DNA of 64,000 nucleotides. Origin: Rhodocyclaceae bacterium (lineage in GTDB: Bacteria; Pseudomonadota; Gammaproteobacteria; Burkholderiales; Rhodocyclaceae). The stretch's first letter is position 1. Each line of letters begins with the position of its first letter. The DNA lies in contig JAEUNL010000073.1 in the NCBI GenBank assembly GCA_016791115.1, forward strand, positions 51,556 to 115,555. The letters are read 5' to 3'. A program made the translations under genes and the position numbers. The notes below the pieces were generated by a model. The model was given only the letters and a program-made list of their open reading frames with translations. It did not search any database and was not told where the DNA came from. Positions 1 to 7,981 of the stretch are shown one piece after another.

Positions 1-1
1 T

Positions 2-946
2 GGCGTCTATCCCGATGTTGGATTGAAAGAAGCCCGAACCCGGCGCGACGCTGCCCGGAAACTGCTGGCCGATGACATCGACCCTGGCGAACACCGGAAG
101 GCGACCAAAGCGACCAAGGTTGAACGCGCCGCCAATAGCTTTGAGGTGGTGGCGAGAGAGTGGTACGGGAAGTTCGCCCCCAATTGGGCGGAGCACCATG
201 GCGACCGCATTCTTCGCCGCTTCGAGCGGGATATTTTCCCGTGGATCGGCGGCCGACCCATTGCCGAGATCAAGGCACCCGAACTTCTGGCCGTGGTGCG
301 CCGAATCGAGGATCGGGGCGCAATCGAAACAGCGCACCGGGCGCTCGCCAATTGCGGTCAGGTATTCCGCTATGCCATCGCGACCGGGCGAGCGGAACGG
401 GATATTGCAGCCGACCTTCGCGGCGCCCTTCGTCTTGCGCCGCTTATATTCGTGCGCCCCGGCGAATTGCGCAACGCGGTGTGGTCAGACATTGACCTGG
501 ACGCCGCCGAATGGCGCTATCACGTCACCAAGACCGACAGCGAACACATTGTCCCGCGGGCCACACAAGCGGTCGCGATCCTGCGGGAGCTTCAAGCCCT
601 GACCGGCTCGGGAGAATACGTGTTTCCGGGAGCGCGGACCAACGGCCGCCCGATGAGCGATAACGCGATACTCGCGGCCATGCGGCGAATGGGAATTGCC
701 AAGGAAGAAATGAGTGGCCACGGCTTCCGGGCGATGGCGCGAACCATCCTCGACGAAGTACTCCAGGTGCGACCGGACCTGATCGAACACCAATTAGCCC
801 ATGCCGTCAAAGATCCGAACGGGCGGGCCTACCACCGCACGGCGCACCTTCCCGAACGGAAGAAGATGATGCAGCAGTGGGCGGACTATCTCGACAAACT
901 GAAGGCTGGGGCCGACGTGATTCCGCTTCACGGCAGCGCCGCATAG
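2..946 (+). pseudogene. P4-type tyrosine integrase, cut by the window edge and internally deleted
   Basis: Site-specific recombinase of the P4/DUF4102 family, which integrates islands at tRNA ends. The frame is open to the left edge (residues GVYPDVGLKEAR precede the TTG at 23), so the true start is outside the window. The N-terminal arm-binding motif, the core-binding domain, the box-I Arg (VRPGEL, near residue 145 from the TTG), HGFRAMART (HxxR) and the nucleophile region GRAYHRT are all visible. Between the core-binding domain (ending DLRGAL) and RLAPLIFVRPGEL, the roughly 35-40 residues that family members normally have are missing, without loss of frame. This looks like an in-frame deletion at a short repeated Ala-Leu coding stretch and probably inactivates the enzyme. 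The rest of its island would lie to the left, or is the accessory region to the right. Confidence 0.8.
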
Positions 947-1194
947 TTAGCCCCTCATCCGAAACTGCAGCCCCACCAGCGCCGACTTTTCACCACTGCC
1001 CGTCCAAACTGCGACAAGTGTGAAAACGCATCCTTCGTTCCATCTCCTCACCGTGATGGCGGACTATGGCGATGCGCCGTTCTTGTGGCTTGTCGATAGT
1101 GCCGACGAAGGCGGCGTCGGTGGGAACCTCGGTGACGGAACCAGCACTCAACACCTTTCGGCGCCGATCGCCAGCCCAAGAGTCGAGCGAAGGT

Positions 1195-1884
1195 TTAGGG
1201 ACATCGCCTTCGATACAACTGTGCCGGCCGAAACGCCCCGGTCCGCATCTGCCCTTCCACCGCTTCGAGCAAATTGCGCTCATCGAGGCGTCGCCTGAAA
1301 CTCGACTTGTCCAGGTGCCGGCCAAGCATCGCCTCGCAGCAGGCCTGCAATTCCCCCAGCGTGAAGGCCTGCGGCAGAAACTCGAAGGGCAGCTCGAGTC
1401 GGTCGATCTCGCCGCGCGTGACCTCGAGCGCACCACCGATCCGTTCCGCATGGTCGAAGGCCAGTCGCGCATCAGCCGCGGCCTCGTCGGCCGCCACCCA
1501 CTTCAGCGCCTCCAGCCGCTTGCCCGGATTCGGGTCGATCGCCTCGAACGGCACCAGCGCGCGGTAGATCACGCTCAGGGTCCACGGCGCGCGCGGATCG
1601 CGGGAGCGGCCGCCGATCGCCGTGAGCTGGCGCAGATAGGGGAGTTCCACACCCAGCCGTTCAATGCCGACCCGCCGCGCCGCGGCATCCAGATCCTTGT
1701 CCTGGTCGATCCGCAACACCCCGCCCGGTAGCGCCCAGCGCCCCTGATACGGCGCCTGCGCGCGCCGCCCGAGTAGCACCCCGAGCCGCCCTTCGATCAC
1801 CGAGAGCACGACGATCTCGATGCGGGTAAACGGCATTTCGTGGCGGCCGGAGGTCGGCATGGTGTCTTCAGGTGACTTGGGCAT
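1195..1884 (-). CDS. NrtR-like Nudix-domain transcriptional regulator
   Basis: A 229-residue protein with an N-terminal Nudix fold (TRIEIVVLSV, then GRWALPGGVL) and a C-terminal winged-helix region (LPFEFLPQAFTLGELQ, SSFRRRL). This is the architecture of NrtR/ADP-ribose-sensing repressors of NAD metabolism. The Nudix box is degenerate: where the consensus is REUxEExGU, this protein reads RVGIERLGV, keeping one catalytic Glu. It is therefore more likely a ligand sensor than a hydrolase. Starts at 1884, 1860 or 1836 are all possible; the longest is annotated. It is divergent from the metallophosphoesterase at 1956, and the 71-bp gap carries repeated sequence that may be its operator. The family is clear; the actual ligand and targets are inference. 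Confidence 0.72.
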   Translation of the reverse strand: MPKSPEDTMPTSGRHEMPFTRIEIVVLSVIEGRLGVLLGRRAQAPYQGRWALPGGVLRIDQDKDLDAAARRVGIERLGVELPYLRQLTAIGGRSRDPRAPWTLSVIYRALVPFEAIDPNPGKRLEALKWVAADEAAADARLAFDHAERIGGALEVTRGEIDRLELPFEFLPQAFTLGELQACCEAMLGRHLDKSSFRRRLDERNLLEAVEGQMRTGAFRPAQLYRRRCP

Positions 1885-1942
1885 AGTTGCGATGTGCTAC
1901 TAAGTGGTTTATAGTGTGTTCGTAGTGTAGTGCAACTAAGTG
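1884..1942. promoter_or_regulatory. Candidate operator for the Nudix regulator: direct and inverted repeats
   Basis: The divergent gap holds GTGCTACTAAGTG at 1894-1906 and GTGCAACTAAGTG at 1930-1942 (12 of 13 identical), plus TAGTTGC at 1884-1890 mirrored by GCAACTA at 1932-1938 and the tandem TAGTGTG/TAGTGTA between them. Repeats between a regulator and a divergent gene are typical of autoregulation. Binding by this regulator is inference. Confidence 0.5.
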
Positions 1943-1955
1943 ACGGGAGCAATCG

Positions 1956-2888
1956 ATGGACTACGACATCATCGGCGACGTGCACGGCCAGGACGGCAAA
2001 CTTGTCGCCCTGCTCGGTAAGCTGGGCTACCGAATCAAGGGAGGCGCCTACCGTCACCCGCAGGGTCGCATGGCGCTGTTTCTCGGCGACCTGATCGACC
2101 GCGGGCCGGGCCAGCTCGAAGTGGTCACGATCGTGCGCCGCATGATCGAGGCCGGCAGCGCGCGTTCAATCATGGGCAACCACGAATGGAATGCGATCGG
2201 CTTCGGCCTGCGCGACCCGGAGGGTCCGGACTTCCTGCGCCCGCGCACCGAGAGCAAGATCCGTGAACACAAGGCTTTCCTCGAGCAGGTTGGCATGGAT
2301 ACGCCCTTGCACGAGGAACTGGTGGCCTGGTTTGCCACCCTGCCCCCGCTGCTCGACTTGGGAGATCTGCGTCTGTGCCACGCCTGGTGGGAGCCAGGCA
2401 GCGTCGACACGCTGCGCGCCGCGATGAACGGCGACGGTGCGCTCGATGAGGCCTTCCTCGTCGCGTCGTATCGCAAGCGCAGCCTGCCCTGGCAGGCGCT
2501 GGAGCGGCTGACCAAGGGCTGCGAGATCCGCCTCCCCGAGGGGGTCAGCTTTCTCGACCACAACGACATCAAGCGCAAGGATATACGGGTGCGCTGGTGG
2601 GACGCCGCGGCGAGCGGGTATCGCGATGCGGCGCTGGTGCCGGAAGGCCAGCGCGATCGCCTTCCCGATTTGCCCCTGCCATCGGAGATCACGCTGGGTG
2701 CAGTGAGCGAGGTGCCGACCTTTGTCGGGCACTACTGGCTGAGCGGGGAGCCGGCGATCCAGAACGCGAAGACGGCGGTGCTGGACTACGGGGCCGGACT
2801 CGATGGTCCGCTGGTGGCATACCGCTGGAACGGGGAGTCGGAACTCAGCAATGCGGCGTTCGTGTCGGTTGGTTCCAGACCGATGTAG
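1956..2888 (+). CDS. Metallophosphoesterase, PPP/PrpE-like
   Basis: A 310-residue calcineurin-like phosphoesterase. All metal-binding blocks are visible: GDVHG (D8, H10), GDLIDRG (D45, D48), GNHE (N75-E77), a later His in LRLCHAWWEPG and GHYW near the C terminus. Relatives include serine/threonine phosphatases and diadenosine tetraphosphatases; the substrate cannot be told from the sequence. The ATG follows GACGGGAGC as a ribosome-binding site. Its divergent pairing with a NrtR-like Nudix regulator suggests a link to nucleotide or NAD-derived phosphates, which is inference. The C-terminal third (about residues 200-310) carries no motif I recognise apart from GHYW. Confidence 0.82.
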   Translation: MDYDIIGDVHGQDGKLVALLGKLGYRIKGGAYRHPQGRMALFLGDLIDRGPGQLEVVTIVRRMIEAGSARSIMGNHEWNAIGFGLRDPEGPDFLRPRTESKIREHKAFLEQVGMDTPLHEELVAWFATLPPLLDLGDLRLCHAWWEPGSVDTLRAAMNGDGALDEAFLVASYRKRSLPWQALERLTKGCEIRLPEGVSFLDHNDIKRKDIRVRWWDAAASGYRDAALVPEGQRDRLPDLPLPSEITLGAVSEVPTFVGHYWLSGEPAIQNAKTAVLDYGAGLDGPLVAYRWNGESELSNAAFVSVGSRPM

Positions 2889-2953
2889 GTGCCGATGACT
2901 GCCTCCGACTGGTGAGGCTGCCGATCAGAACGATCCGATCGAAGGAGTCGAAC

Positions 2954-3352
2954 ATGAACTGTCGGCCTGGCACCGTTGCCTTGATCGTGAAGGGTCGTCC
3001 GAAGAACATTGGGCGGTTCGTCTATGTGGCGTGCCGCTACCCGGATGTCGACTATTCATCATGCGGCTACGGGGTGCTGTCCAGCTGGACTGTCGAGAGC
3101 CTCGGGGCTGATCTTGACGCCATTGAGGGCCCCGTGCGACGCGGCCACATTCCGGACCTCGCGCTGCAGGTGCTACCCGGGATCGGCAAGCGGGCAGCGA
3201 AGGCCTTGCGCCGCGCGAAGGCGGATGCGGATTTTGATGCGGCGCTCGAACAGCTGGCGGAACTGGCGAAACGGTATGGTTTGGTGCCAGCAGCGATTCC
3301 TGACGAGGACCCGGCTCTGGTCGACTCGCTGGACCTTGATCAATTCGCGTAA
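2954..3352 (+). CDS. Conserved hypothetical small protein
   Basis: A 132-residue protein preceded by GAAGGAG at 2941-2947. The N terminus (MNCRPGTVALIVKG) and the following GRFVYV resemble a small beta-barrel start found in phage- and plasmid-associated hypothetical proteins. The middle is helical and Ala/Arg-rich (GKRAAKALRRAK), and the C terminus is acidic (DEDPALVDSLDLDQF). I do not recognise a family or function. It follows the phosphoesterase by 65 bp in the same direction and may share its transcript. Confidence 0.55.
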   Translation: MNCRPGTVALIVKGRPKNIGRFVYVACRYPDVDYSSCGYGVLSSWTVESLGADLDAIEGPVRRGHIPDLALQVLPGIGKRAAKALRRAKADADFDAALEQLAELAKRYGLVPAAIPDEDPALVDSLDLDQFA

Positions 3353-3859
3353 TGCTTATGGGTCAAAGCCTGCGCCTTACCTGGACCAGTGAACCTTGGC
3401 TTTCGACCCTCAGCGGATTTTCGTCGCTCAGGCACCATAACGACAGGATACTGAGCGGAGCAGACGTTCAGGGCATTTACTGAACGCGATCTCCTCGGCC
3501 ATTGCTGCCGTTGATCTTGCGGCGCATGGACGGCCGCATTGGCTCCGTCACCCGACGCAGGCGGGAGCGGCTGCCGAACGGCAACTTTGACGTTCTTGCT
3601 CCCGCCGAGCTGCTGAAGACCAGGTCGACCTTCCCGCTCCTGCAGATTCTGAAGCCTGAGAAATGCTATCCGGCAGATGGGTCAGCACTACCGCGATTCC
3701 AAAGGTCTAGCCGCTGGTCCTTTTCCGCGGCACGCAGAAGATTGAGAAGACAGAGTCCATCCAGCATCGGGACTTTGATCTGCAGAGCATGTCGAGGCCG
3801 TAAACCGCGTCACATGGGGTGTGATTGGGTGTCGATTTGGAATGGAGAGTCATCTTTAT
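3353..3859. other. 507-bp stretch with no convincing gene
   Basis: Short open frames exist on the plus strand (for example 3502-3876), but their translations are Arg/Ser-rich with no recognisable domain and no good ribosome-binding site. The stretch looks like decayed sequence between the orphan gene and the hipBA module. The last bases turn AT-rich towards the hip operators. Confidence 0.5.
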
Positions 3860-3873
3860 TTCCCGATCGGGAA
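3860..3873. promoter_or_regulatory. hip operator O1 (perfect palindrome)
   Basis: TTCCCGATCGGGAA, a perfect 14-bp palindrome and the first of three. It lies 112 bp before the hipB start. Confidence 0.75.
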
Positions 3874-3908
3874 TAGAAGACTGAGTTATGTCCTAACCAC
3901 ACCGAACA

Positions 3909-3922
3909 TTCCCGATCGGGAA
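3909..3922. promoter_or_regulatory. hip operator O2 (perfect palindrome)
   Basis: Identical TTCCCGATCGGGAA, centred 49 bp after O1. It sits just upstream of the proposed -35 element at 3930. Confidence 0.75.
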
Positions 3923-3929
3923 ATATCGC

Positions 3930-3958
3930 TTGTATTTAGTCCGGTTGTGGCTGATAAT
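3930..3958 (+). promoter_or_regulatory. Proposed hipBA promoter
   Basis: TTGTAT at 3930-3935, a 17-bp spacer, and GATAAT at 3953-3958 (5 of 6 to the -10 consensus). The promoter is bracketed by operators O2 and O3, so repressor bound at both would block RNA polymerase. Confidence 0.55.
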
Positions 3959-3972
3959 TTCCCGAATGGGAA
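3959..3972. promoter_or_regulatory. hip operator O3 (imperfect palindrome)
   Basis: TTCCCGAATGGGAA, differing from O1/O2 only in the centre and centred 50 bp after O2. It covers the expected transcription start, 12 bp before the hipB ATG. Confidence 0.7.
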
Positions 3973-3984
3973 ACCGAGTAAGCC

Positions 3985-4245
3985 ATGCTATCCATTCGAT
4001 CACCTCAACAACTTGGCGATGCACTACGTGCCGCTCGCAAGCAGCTCGGTCTGACCCAGCCCCAGTTGGCGCTGGCGGCCGGGGTGGGTGTGCGCTTCAT
4101 TGTCGATCTTGAAGCAGGCAAACCCACCTTACGACTGGAAAACGTGCTGCGTGTCATTGATGCCCTGGGTGGAGAGTTCCAGTTGAACGGATTGCCATCA
4201 TCGGTGGCCGACGATCAACGCGAGGGTGGTGCCCATGGCGCATGA
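3985..4245 (+). CDS. hipB: HipB-type XRE antitoxin
   Basis: An 86-residue helix-turn-helix protein (QLGDALRAARKQLGLTQPQLALAAGVG, then RFIVDLEAGKPTLRLENVLRVIDALG). It is the usual size for HipB and lies directly before hipA with an overlapping end. HipB dimers bind palindromic operators and neutralise HipA; the three TTCCCG..CGGGAA palindromes upstream are the expected targets. The C-terminal tail after the HTH (residues about 70-86) is polar and short, as in HipB proteins whose tail is flexible. The promoter region is more AT-rich than the surrounding core genes, which suits a horizontally acquired module. Confidence 0.88.
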   Translation: MLSIRSPQQLGDALRAARKQLGLTQPQLALAAGVGVRFIVDLEAGKPTLRLENVLRVIDALGGEFQLNGLPSSVADDQREGGAHGA

Positions 4246-5542
4246 GCTGGAAGTCTGGCTTTTCGCCGACCGGGTCGGCACGTTGGCCTTGGTCGATGGA
4301 CGACTGAACTTTTGCTACGCCCCCGATTGGCTGTCACACAAAGACGCCGTGGCCTTGTCCGCCTCACTGCCCCTGCAAGCGGAGCCATTCGACGATCGCA
4401 AAACACGCCCCTTCTTTGCGGGTCTTCTACCCGAAGGGCAGATGCGCCGCCTGATTGCGCAGCAGTTCCAGGTTTCCGGTCAGAACGACTTTGCGCTGCT
4501 GGACCACATCGGCGGCGAATGCGCCGGAGCCGTGACGTTCCTTGAGCCGGGGCAGGCTTTGCCTGTGCCGATCCGCAGCGATGACGTTCAATGGCTGAGC
4601 GACGAGGAAGTCGTTGCTATCCTGGATGAATTGCCGCGTCGCCCCATGTTGGCAGGAAAAGACGGCTTGCGGCTTTCATTGGCTGGTGCCCAGGACAAAC
4701 TACCGGTGGTGTTTGATGGTGCCCGCATTGGTCTGCCCCTCAACGGCACGCCTAGCTCCCACATCCTGAAACCGGCCATCCACGCCGTCGACGATAGCGT
4801 GATCAACGAAGGATTTTGCATGGCACTGGCTGAGGCCATGCAGCTCAAGCCAGCAAAATCAAAAGTTCACTGGGTATTGGATCGTTCCTTTCTGCTGGTT
4901 GAACGCTATGACCGATTGATTGATGCGCACGGGCAGCGGCAACGGCTTCATCAAGAGGACTTTTGCCAGGCACTGGGCGTGGTGCCGGAAATGAAATACC
5001 AGAATGAAGGTGGCCCGGATCTGGCCCAGTGTTTTGATCTGGTGCGCAGTGCGACGCGCCCCAGTGCGCCGCAGGTCCTGCGACTGCTCGACTACGTTAT
5101 CTTCAATGCGCTGATCGGCAATCATGATGCGCACGCCAAGAATTTCTCGCTGCTGTATTTGGGTCGAAAGTCAGGCAAAGCTCCCATTCTGGCACCGTCT
5201 TACGACACGCTCTCGACGGCGGTTTATCCAACACTGACACAGAAGATGGCGATGAAAATCGGCAGCAAGTACAAGTTCAGCGAAGTCCAGGCGCGGCACT
5301 GGGAGCAGTTCGCCGGAGGCGTAGGCTTTACGAAGGCGCAGGCCAAACGGCGCATTCTGGAATTGGCAAAGTTACTGCCAACGACGGCGCGCAAGCTCCA
5401 GTCTGACCCCGGACACTGTTTTGCTGGCAATGCTGTGGTTGAGCAAATCAATACCTTGATTGAACAACGCTGCGCCCTGACGATTCGGAGGCTCACTGAC
5501 CTCGCCGCCGAAAATGACGCAGCCGCCGAACCCTCCGTTTGA
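4235..5542 (+). CDS. hipA: HipA-type serine/threonine kinase toxin
   Basis: A 435-residue HipA kinase starting at the ATG at 4235 (MAHELEVWLF), overlapping hipB by 11 bp; a GTG at 4226 would add three residues. Visible elements: the N-terminal HipA domain (FAGLLPEGQMR), LAGAQDKLPVVF (about 149-160), the SSHILKP loop (about 174-180) where HipA autophosphorylates, catalytic GNHDAHAKN (D298) and metal-binding SYDT (D324). All key residues appear intact, so the toxin is probably functional. In Escherichia coli HipA phosphorylates glutamyl-tRNA synthetase and causes persistence; the target here is unknown. Confidence 0.92.
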   Translation: MAHELEVWLFADRVGTLALVDGRLNFCYAPDWLSHKDAVALSASLPLQAEPFDDRKTRPFFAGLLPEGQMRRLIAQQFQVSGQNDFALLDHIGGECAGAVTFLEPGQALPVPIRSDDVQWLSDEEVVAILDELPRRPMLAGKDGLRLSLAGAQDKLPVVFDGARIGLPLNGTPSSHILKPAIHAVDDSVINEGFCMALAEAMQLKPAKSKVHWVLDRSFLLVERYDRLIDAHGQRQRLHQEDFCQALGVVPEMKYQNEGGPDLAQCFDLVRSATRPSAPQVLRLLDYVIFNALIGNHDAHAKNFSLLYLGRKSGKAPILAPSYDTLSTAVYPTLTQKMAMKIGSKYKFSEVQARHWEQFAGGVGFTKAQAKRRILELAKLLPTTARKLQSDPGHCFAGNAVVEQINTLIEQRCALTIRRLTDLAAENDAAAEPSV

Positions 5543-6344
5543 ACCACCATGCGGACGCGGGTTCGATTCGGGTTTGGGAATTGAACTGGCACTGGAATGC
5601 AGACGGGTTTGATGCACGTTTCCGGCGACCAGCATGGCTGGAAAACCTGCTTGCAGGTCTACAATCCGGCAGGCATTTCGATGGAGTTCACAATAGTTCG
5701 CAGCGGCCCGCAGCGCTTGGATTGCGTACTTTCAATAGTCGTTTGGCGCAGGGTTCCACCCCACCACCAAATCGAACAAAACCCCAACCCGAAACGGTTG
5801 GGGTTTTTGTTTTTGGCCGTGCCAGAACGCGCAAGGATGCTGGTTCGCAGGCCAACGATCGCCACAAGGCCCTCGGGATGGCGGCTGCAGGGCATACACC
5901 GCCACGGCCCAATATCCACGGTATTTCCAGGGCATTTCATTTCACGTGGCTGGCTACCGAGATGCCCTCGTCCGTCAGCCACGAATGCGGGCGCCACAGG
6001 CGCCTTGCCGAGGACGGGGTCGGGCGCATCGTGTTCCTGGTCGACGCGCGCAAACGAGGCAGGCAGCCGCACCAGGCGGTCATCGCGGCACGCCGCCGAA
6101 CGCTGACCGCACGCTAACCGAGCTTCACAGCGTGCAACGGCCGGGCGCGCCGTGCGTGGCGACCCGGCAACGACGCGGACGGACGGGGGGCGTGCGCGGC
6201 CGCCGGTGTCGTCCGGATTGATCTGCATTAAAGCGGTGGCCCCCTGTTCCATCCACGATGAATGCGGAATCGAATGGTTCCCGAGTGAAGGGTCGGATGG
6301 GTGGGAACCCGGTTATTGCATCTTCCTGGACGCGGAGAGATGAA
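5543..6344. other. 800-bp gap after hipA with one terminator and no clear gene
   Basis: No frame in this stretch gives a recognisable protein. It contains one strong plus-strand terminator (5778-5815) 235 bp after the hipA stop, which could end the hip transcript or an unrecognised RNA. No tRNA folds in the part I checked (about 5540-5815). The last 90 bp lead into the secreted-protein gene, whose frame is open back to 6258 without a good start. Confidence 0.45.
5778..5815 (+). terminator. Intrinsic terminator downstream of hipA
   Basis: CCCCAACC (5782-5789) pairs with GGTTGGGG (5796-5803) around a CGAAAC loop. It has A-rich sequence before it and TTTTTGTTTTT after it. Confidence 0.85.
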
Positions 6345-7658
6345 ATGGGGTCATTCTTGAGACGTGCCTGCTTGGCCCTCACGCTGATCATCGAGTTGTT
6401 CATCGCCAGTGTCGCCGCGCAGACACCTGCCGCAGGTGATCTCGGGCAATTCCCCTTGCCGGGCAACTTTTGCAGCCACGGCGAGCCCATGTGGGTGAAT
6501 GGGCAGATTCGTTGTGTCGGATGCGGCGGTGCGGGCGAACCGTGTTGCAGTCAGAGCCAACCGCGCTGCTATGGCGCGCAGCAGGATTGGGCATGCTTTG
6601 CCGGACCGGGCGCACCAGCCGGTTTTTGCGGACGCATCTCGCGTCAGGATGTTTCGTTTGCGGGCTGCAGCTATCCGGGGCATCCGCCTTGCGACGTGCT
6701 GGCGTGGCCGCAATGTCACTCGGGGTTGCAGGCGATTGCAATCACACCGCAAATCCTGCTGTGTCCCGCCGCGGGCGACAATGGTCAGCCCTGCCGCGCC
6801 GATCCGAATTACCCGTGCGAAGGAGCATCGACCTGCAGCGGGGGATTCTGCATCCCCGGGGAAAATCTCGACGAGTGGTGTCGCAAGATCGCAGTCGAGC
6901 TCGATGCCGCACAACAGACGGGGGACTTTGCGCGCTTCGCGGCTGCAACGGACAACGCCTGCAAGCCGCCGTGCCCGTTCTGCCAGCGGGCGACCGCGCA
7001 ACGCGATGCGTGGCAGCAGAGCCTGGCGACGCCGCCCCCGCCCGTCTTGCCGCCGGCACCGATTCCCGGCGGATCGCAGCAGCCCGGCAGCGCACCGTCT
7101 GCGGCCGGCAGCACGCCAGCGCCGCCAGCCGGCGGCCGTGCCTGGCATCTGAAAGGCGCGCTGGCGGAGCCGCTGGCGCCGCTCAATCCGCACGTCCGCA
7201 TCCTGAGTTCGAATGCCAATGAAAGCCGCGGCATCGTCAGACTGCAGTACGAACCCCGCAAGGACTGCTGGGAGACTTACGAGCTCTCATGGCAGTTTGC
7301 CGGAACGATCTCGCTGCTTCGCAAGGGAGACCGCATCGGCGTCACCCTGCAGTCGACGCTTGTCGGCGCCTCCTGCGGCAGCGCCCTTGGCACCTACGTG
7401 AGCATCGAAGGGCCGCGGCTGGAGGATTTTCTCGCCCGCCGGGCACGCCCGGACCAGATCGAGTCCGCCGTATTCCAGGTGCAGGCGCCGCGGGCACAGT
7501 CGAGTTCCCAGCAAACCCGCGGGAGCGCGCAGGGCACGATCGAGATCGTGACTGCCGCACCAGGTAATCGCAACGACAAATATGCGTTCCTGCGTTTCTA
7601 CGCCTATTCGCCGGGACAGTTCCATGTCGTTGCCTATGTATTCGAGCCGGGGCCTTGA
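6345..7658 (+). CDS. Exported Cys-rich protein of unknown function
   Basis: A 437-residue protein starting at the ATG at 6345, which has GGAGAG upstream and a clear signal peptide (MGSFLRRACLALTLIIELF, cleavage near VAA/QT). The first 220 mature residues hold over 20 cysteines in closely spaced pairs (VGCGGAGEPCC, CEGASTCSGGFC, CKPPCPFC), as in disulphide-knotted extracellular proteins. A Pro-rich linker (PPPPVLPPAPIPGG) leads to a C-terminal domain of about 160 residues without cysteine pairs. I know no family with this layout. It must need a periplasmic disulphide-forming system. It stands alone, with accessory DNA to the left. Confidence 0.7.
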   Translation: MGSFLRRACLALTLIIELFIASVAAQTPAAGDLGQFPLPGNFCSHGEPMWVNGQIRCVGCGGAGEPCCSQSQPRCYGAQQDWACFAGPGAPAGFCGRISRQDVSFAGCSYPGHPPCDVLAWPQCHSGLQAIAITPQILLCPAAGDNGQPCRADPNYPCEGASTCSGGFCIPGENLDEWCRKIAVELDAAQQTGDFARFAAATDNACKPPCPFCQRATAQRDAWQQSLATPPPPVLPPAPIPGGSQQPGSAPSAAGSTPAPPAGGRAWHLKGALAEPLAPLNPHVRILSSNANESRGIVRLQYEPRKDCWETYELSWQFAGTISLLRKGDRIGVTLQSTLVGASCGSALGTYVSIEGPRLEDFLARRARPDQIESAVFQVQAPRAQSSSQQTRGSAQGTIEIVTAAPGNRNDKYAFLRFYAYSPGQFHVVAYVFEPGP

Positions 7659-7981
7659 CGATGGCGCCACGACGCCACGGCGTGCCAGGCGACGCACCGG
7701 ATCGTCTTCGGCATCCCCTCTGATCGGCGCATCGCGCGCGGGTAACTTGAGGCAGCACTTCTCGGAAGCGGGCCAAGGCTGAGTCGTTGGCTTCAGCGCG
7801 CCTCGGCCGCGCCAGAAGTCTTATGGTTAGGCGGCCTTCAGCATTGCATGGCCGAATGGCGCATGGATGCTTGCTGTTCGCGATGGCATGCTGCAGAACG
7901 CCTATCCACGCGGGTCACGAGCCGGTGACCGCGACACGCGTTTGGCGAAAACCGGCAGCGGGGGCGAAGGAGTTCGCCGCC
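7659..7981. other. Intergenic region holding a REP-like repeat
   Basis: About 320 bp between two convergent genes. No coding potential is recognised; a repeat copy lies at 7854-7920. No obvious T-tract terminator is seen for either flanking gene. Confidence 0.5.
7854..7920. repeat. REP-like palindromic repeat, copy A
   Basis: GGCGCATGGATGC on the left and CCTATCCACGCGGGT on the right form an imperfect inverted repeat. The central GCATGCTGCAG is also seen, inverted, in copy C at 16544. Confidence 0.6.

Noticed and set aside
3502..3876. 124-residue open frame between the orphan gene and hipB
   Set aside because: Arg/Ser-rich translation with no domain, no good ribosome-binding site, and it runs into the hip operator.
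5550..5780. Possible tRNA fragment (GGTTCGATTC, CCACCACCA) after hipA
   Set aside because: No stems pair around these strings, so no tRNA or tmRNA fold is possible; they look coincidental.
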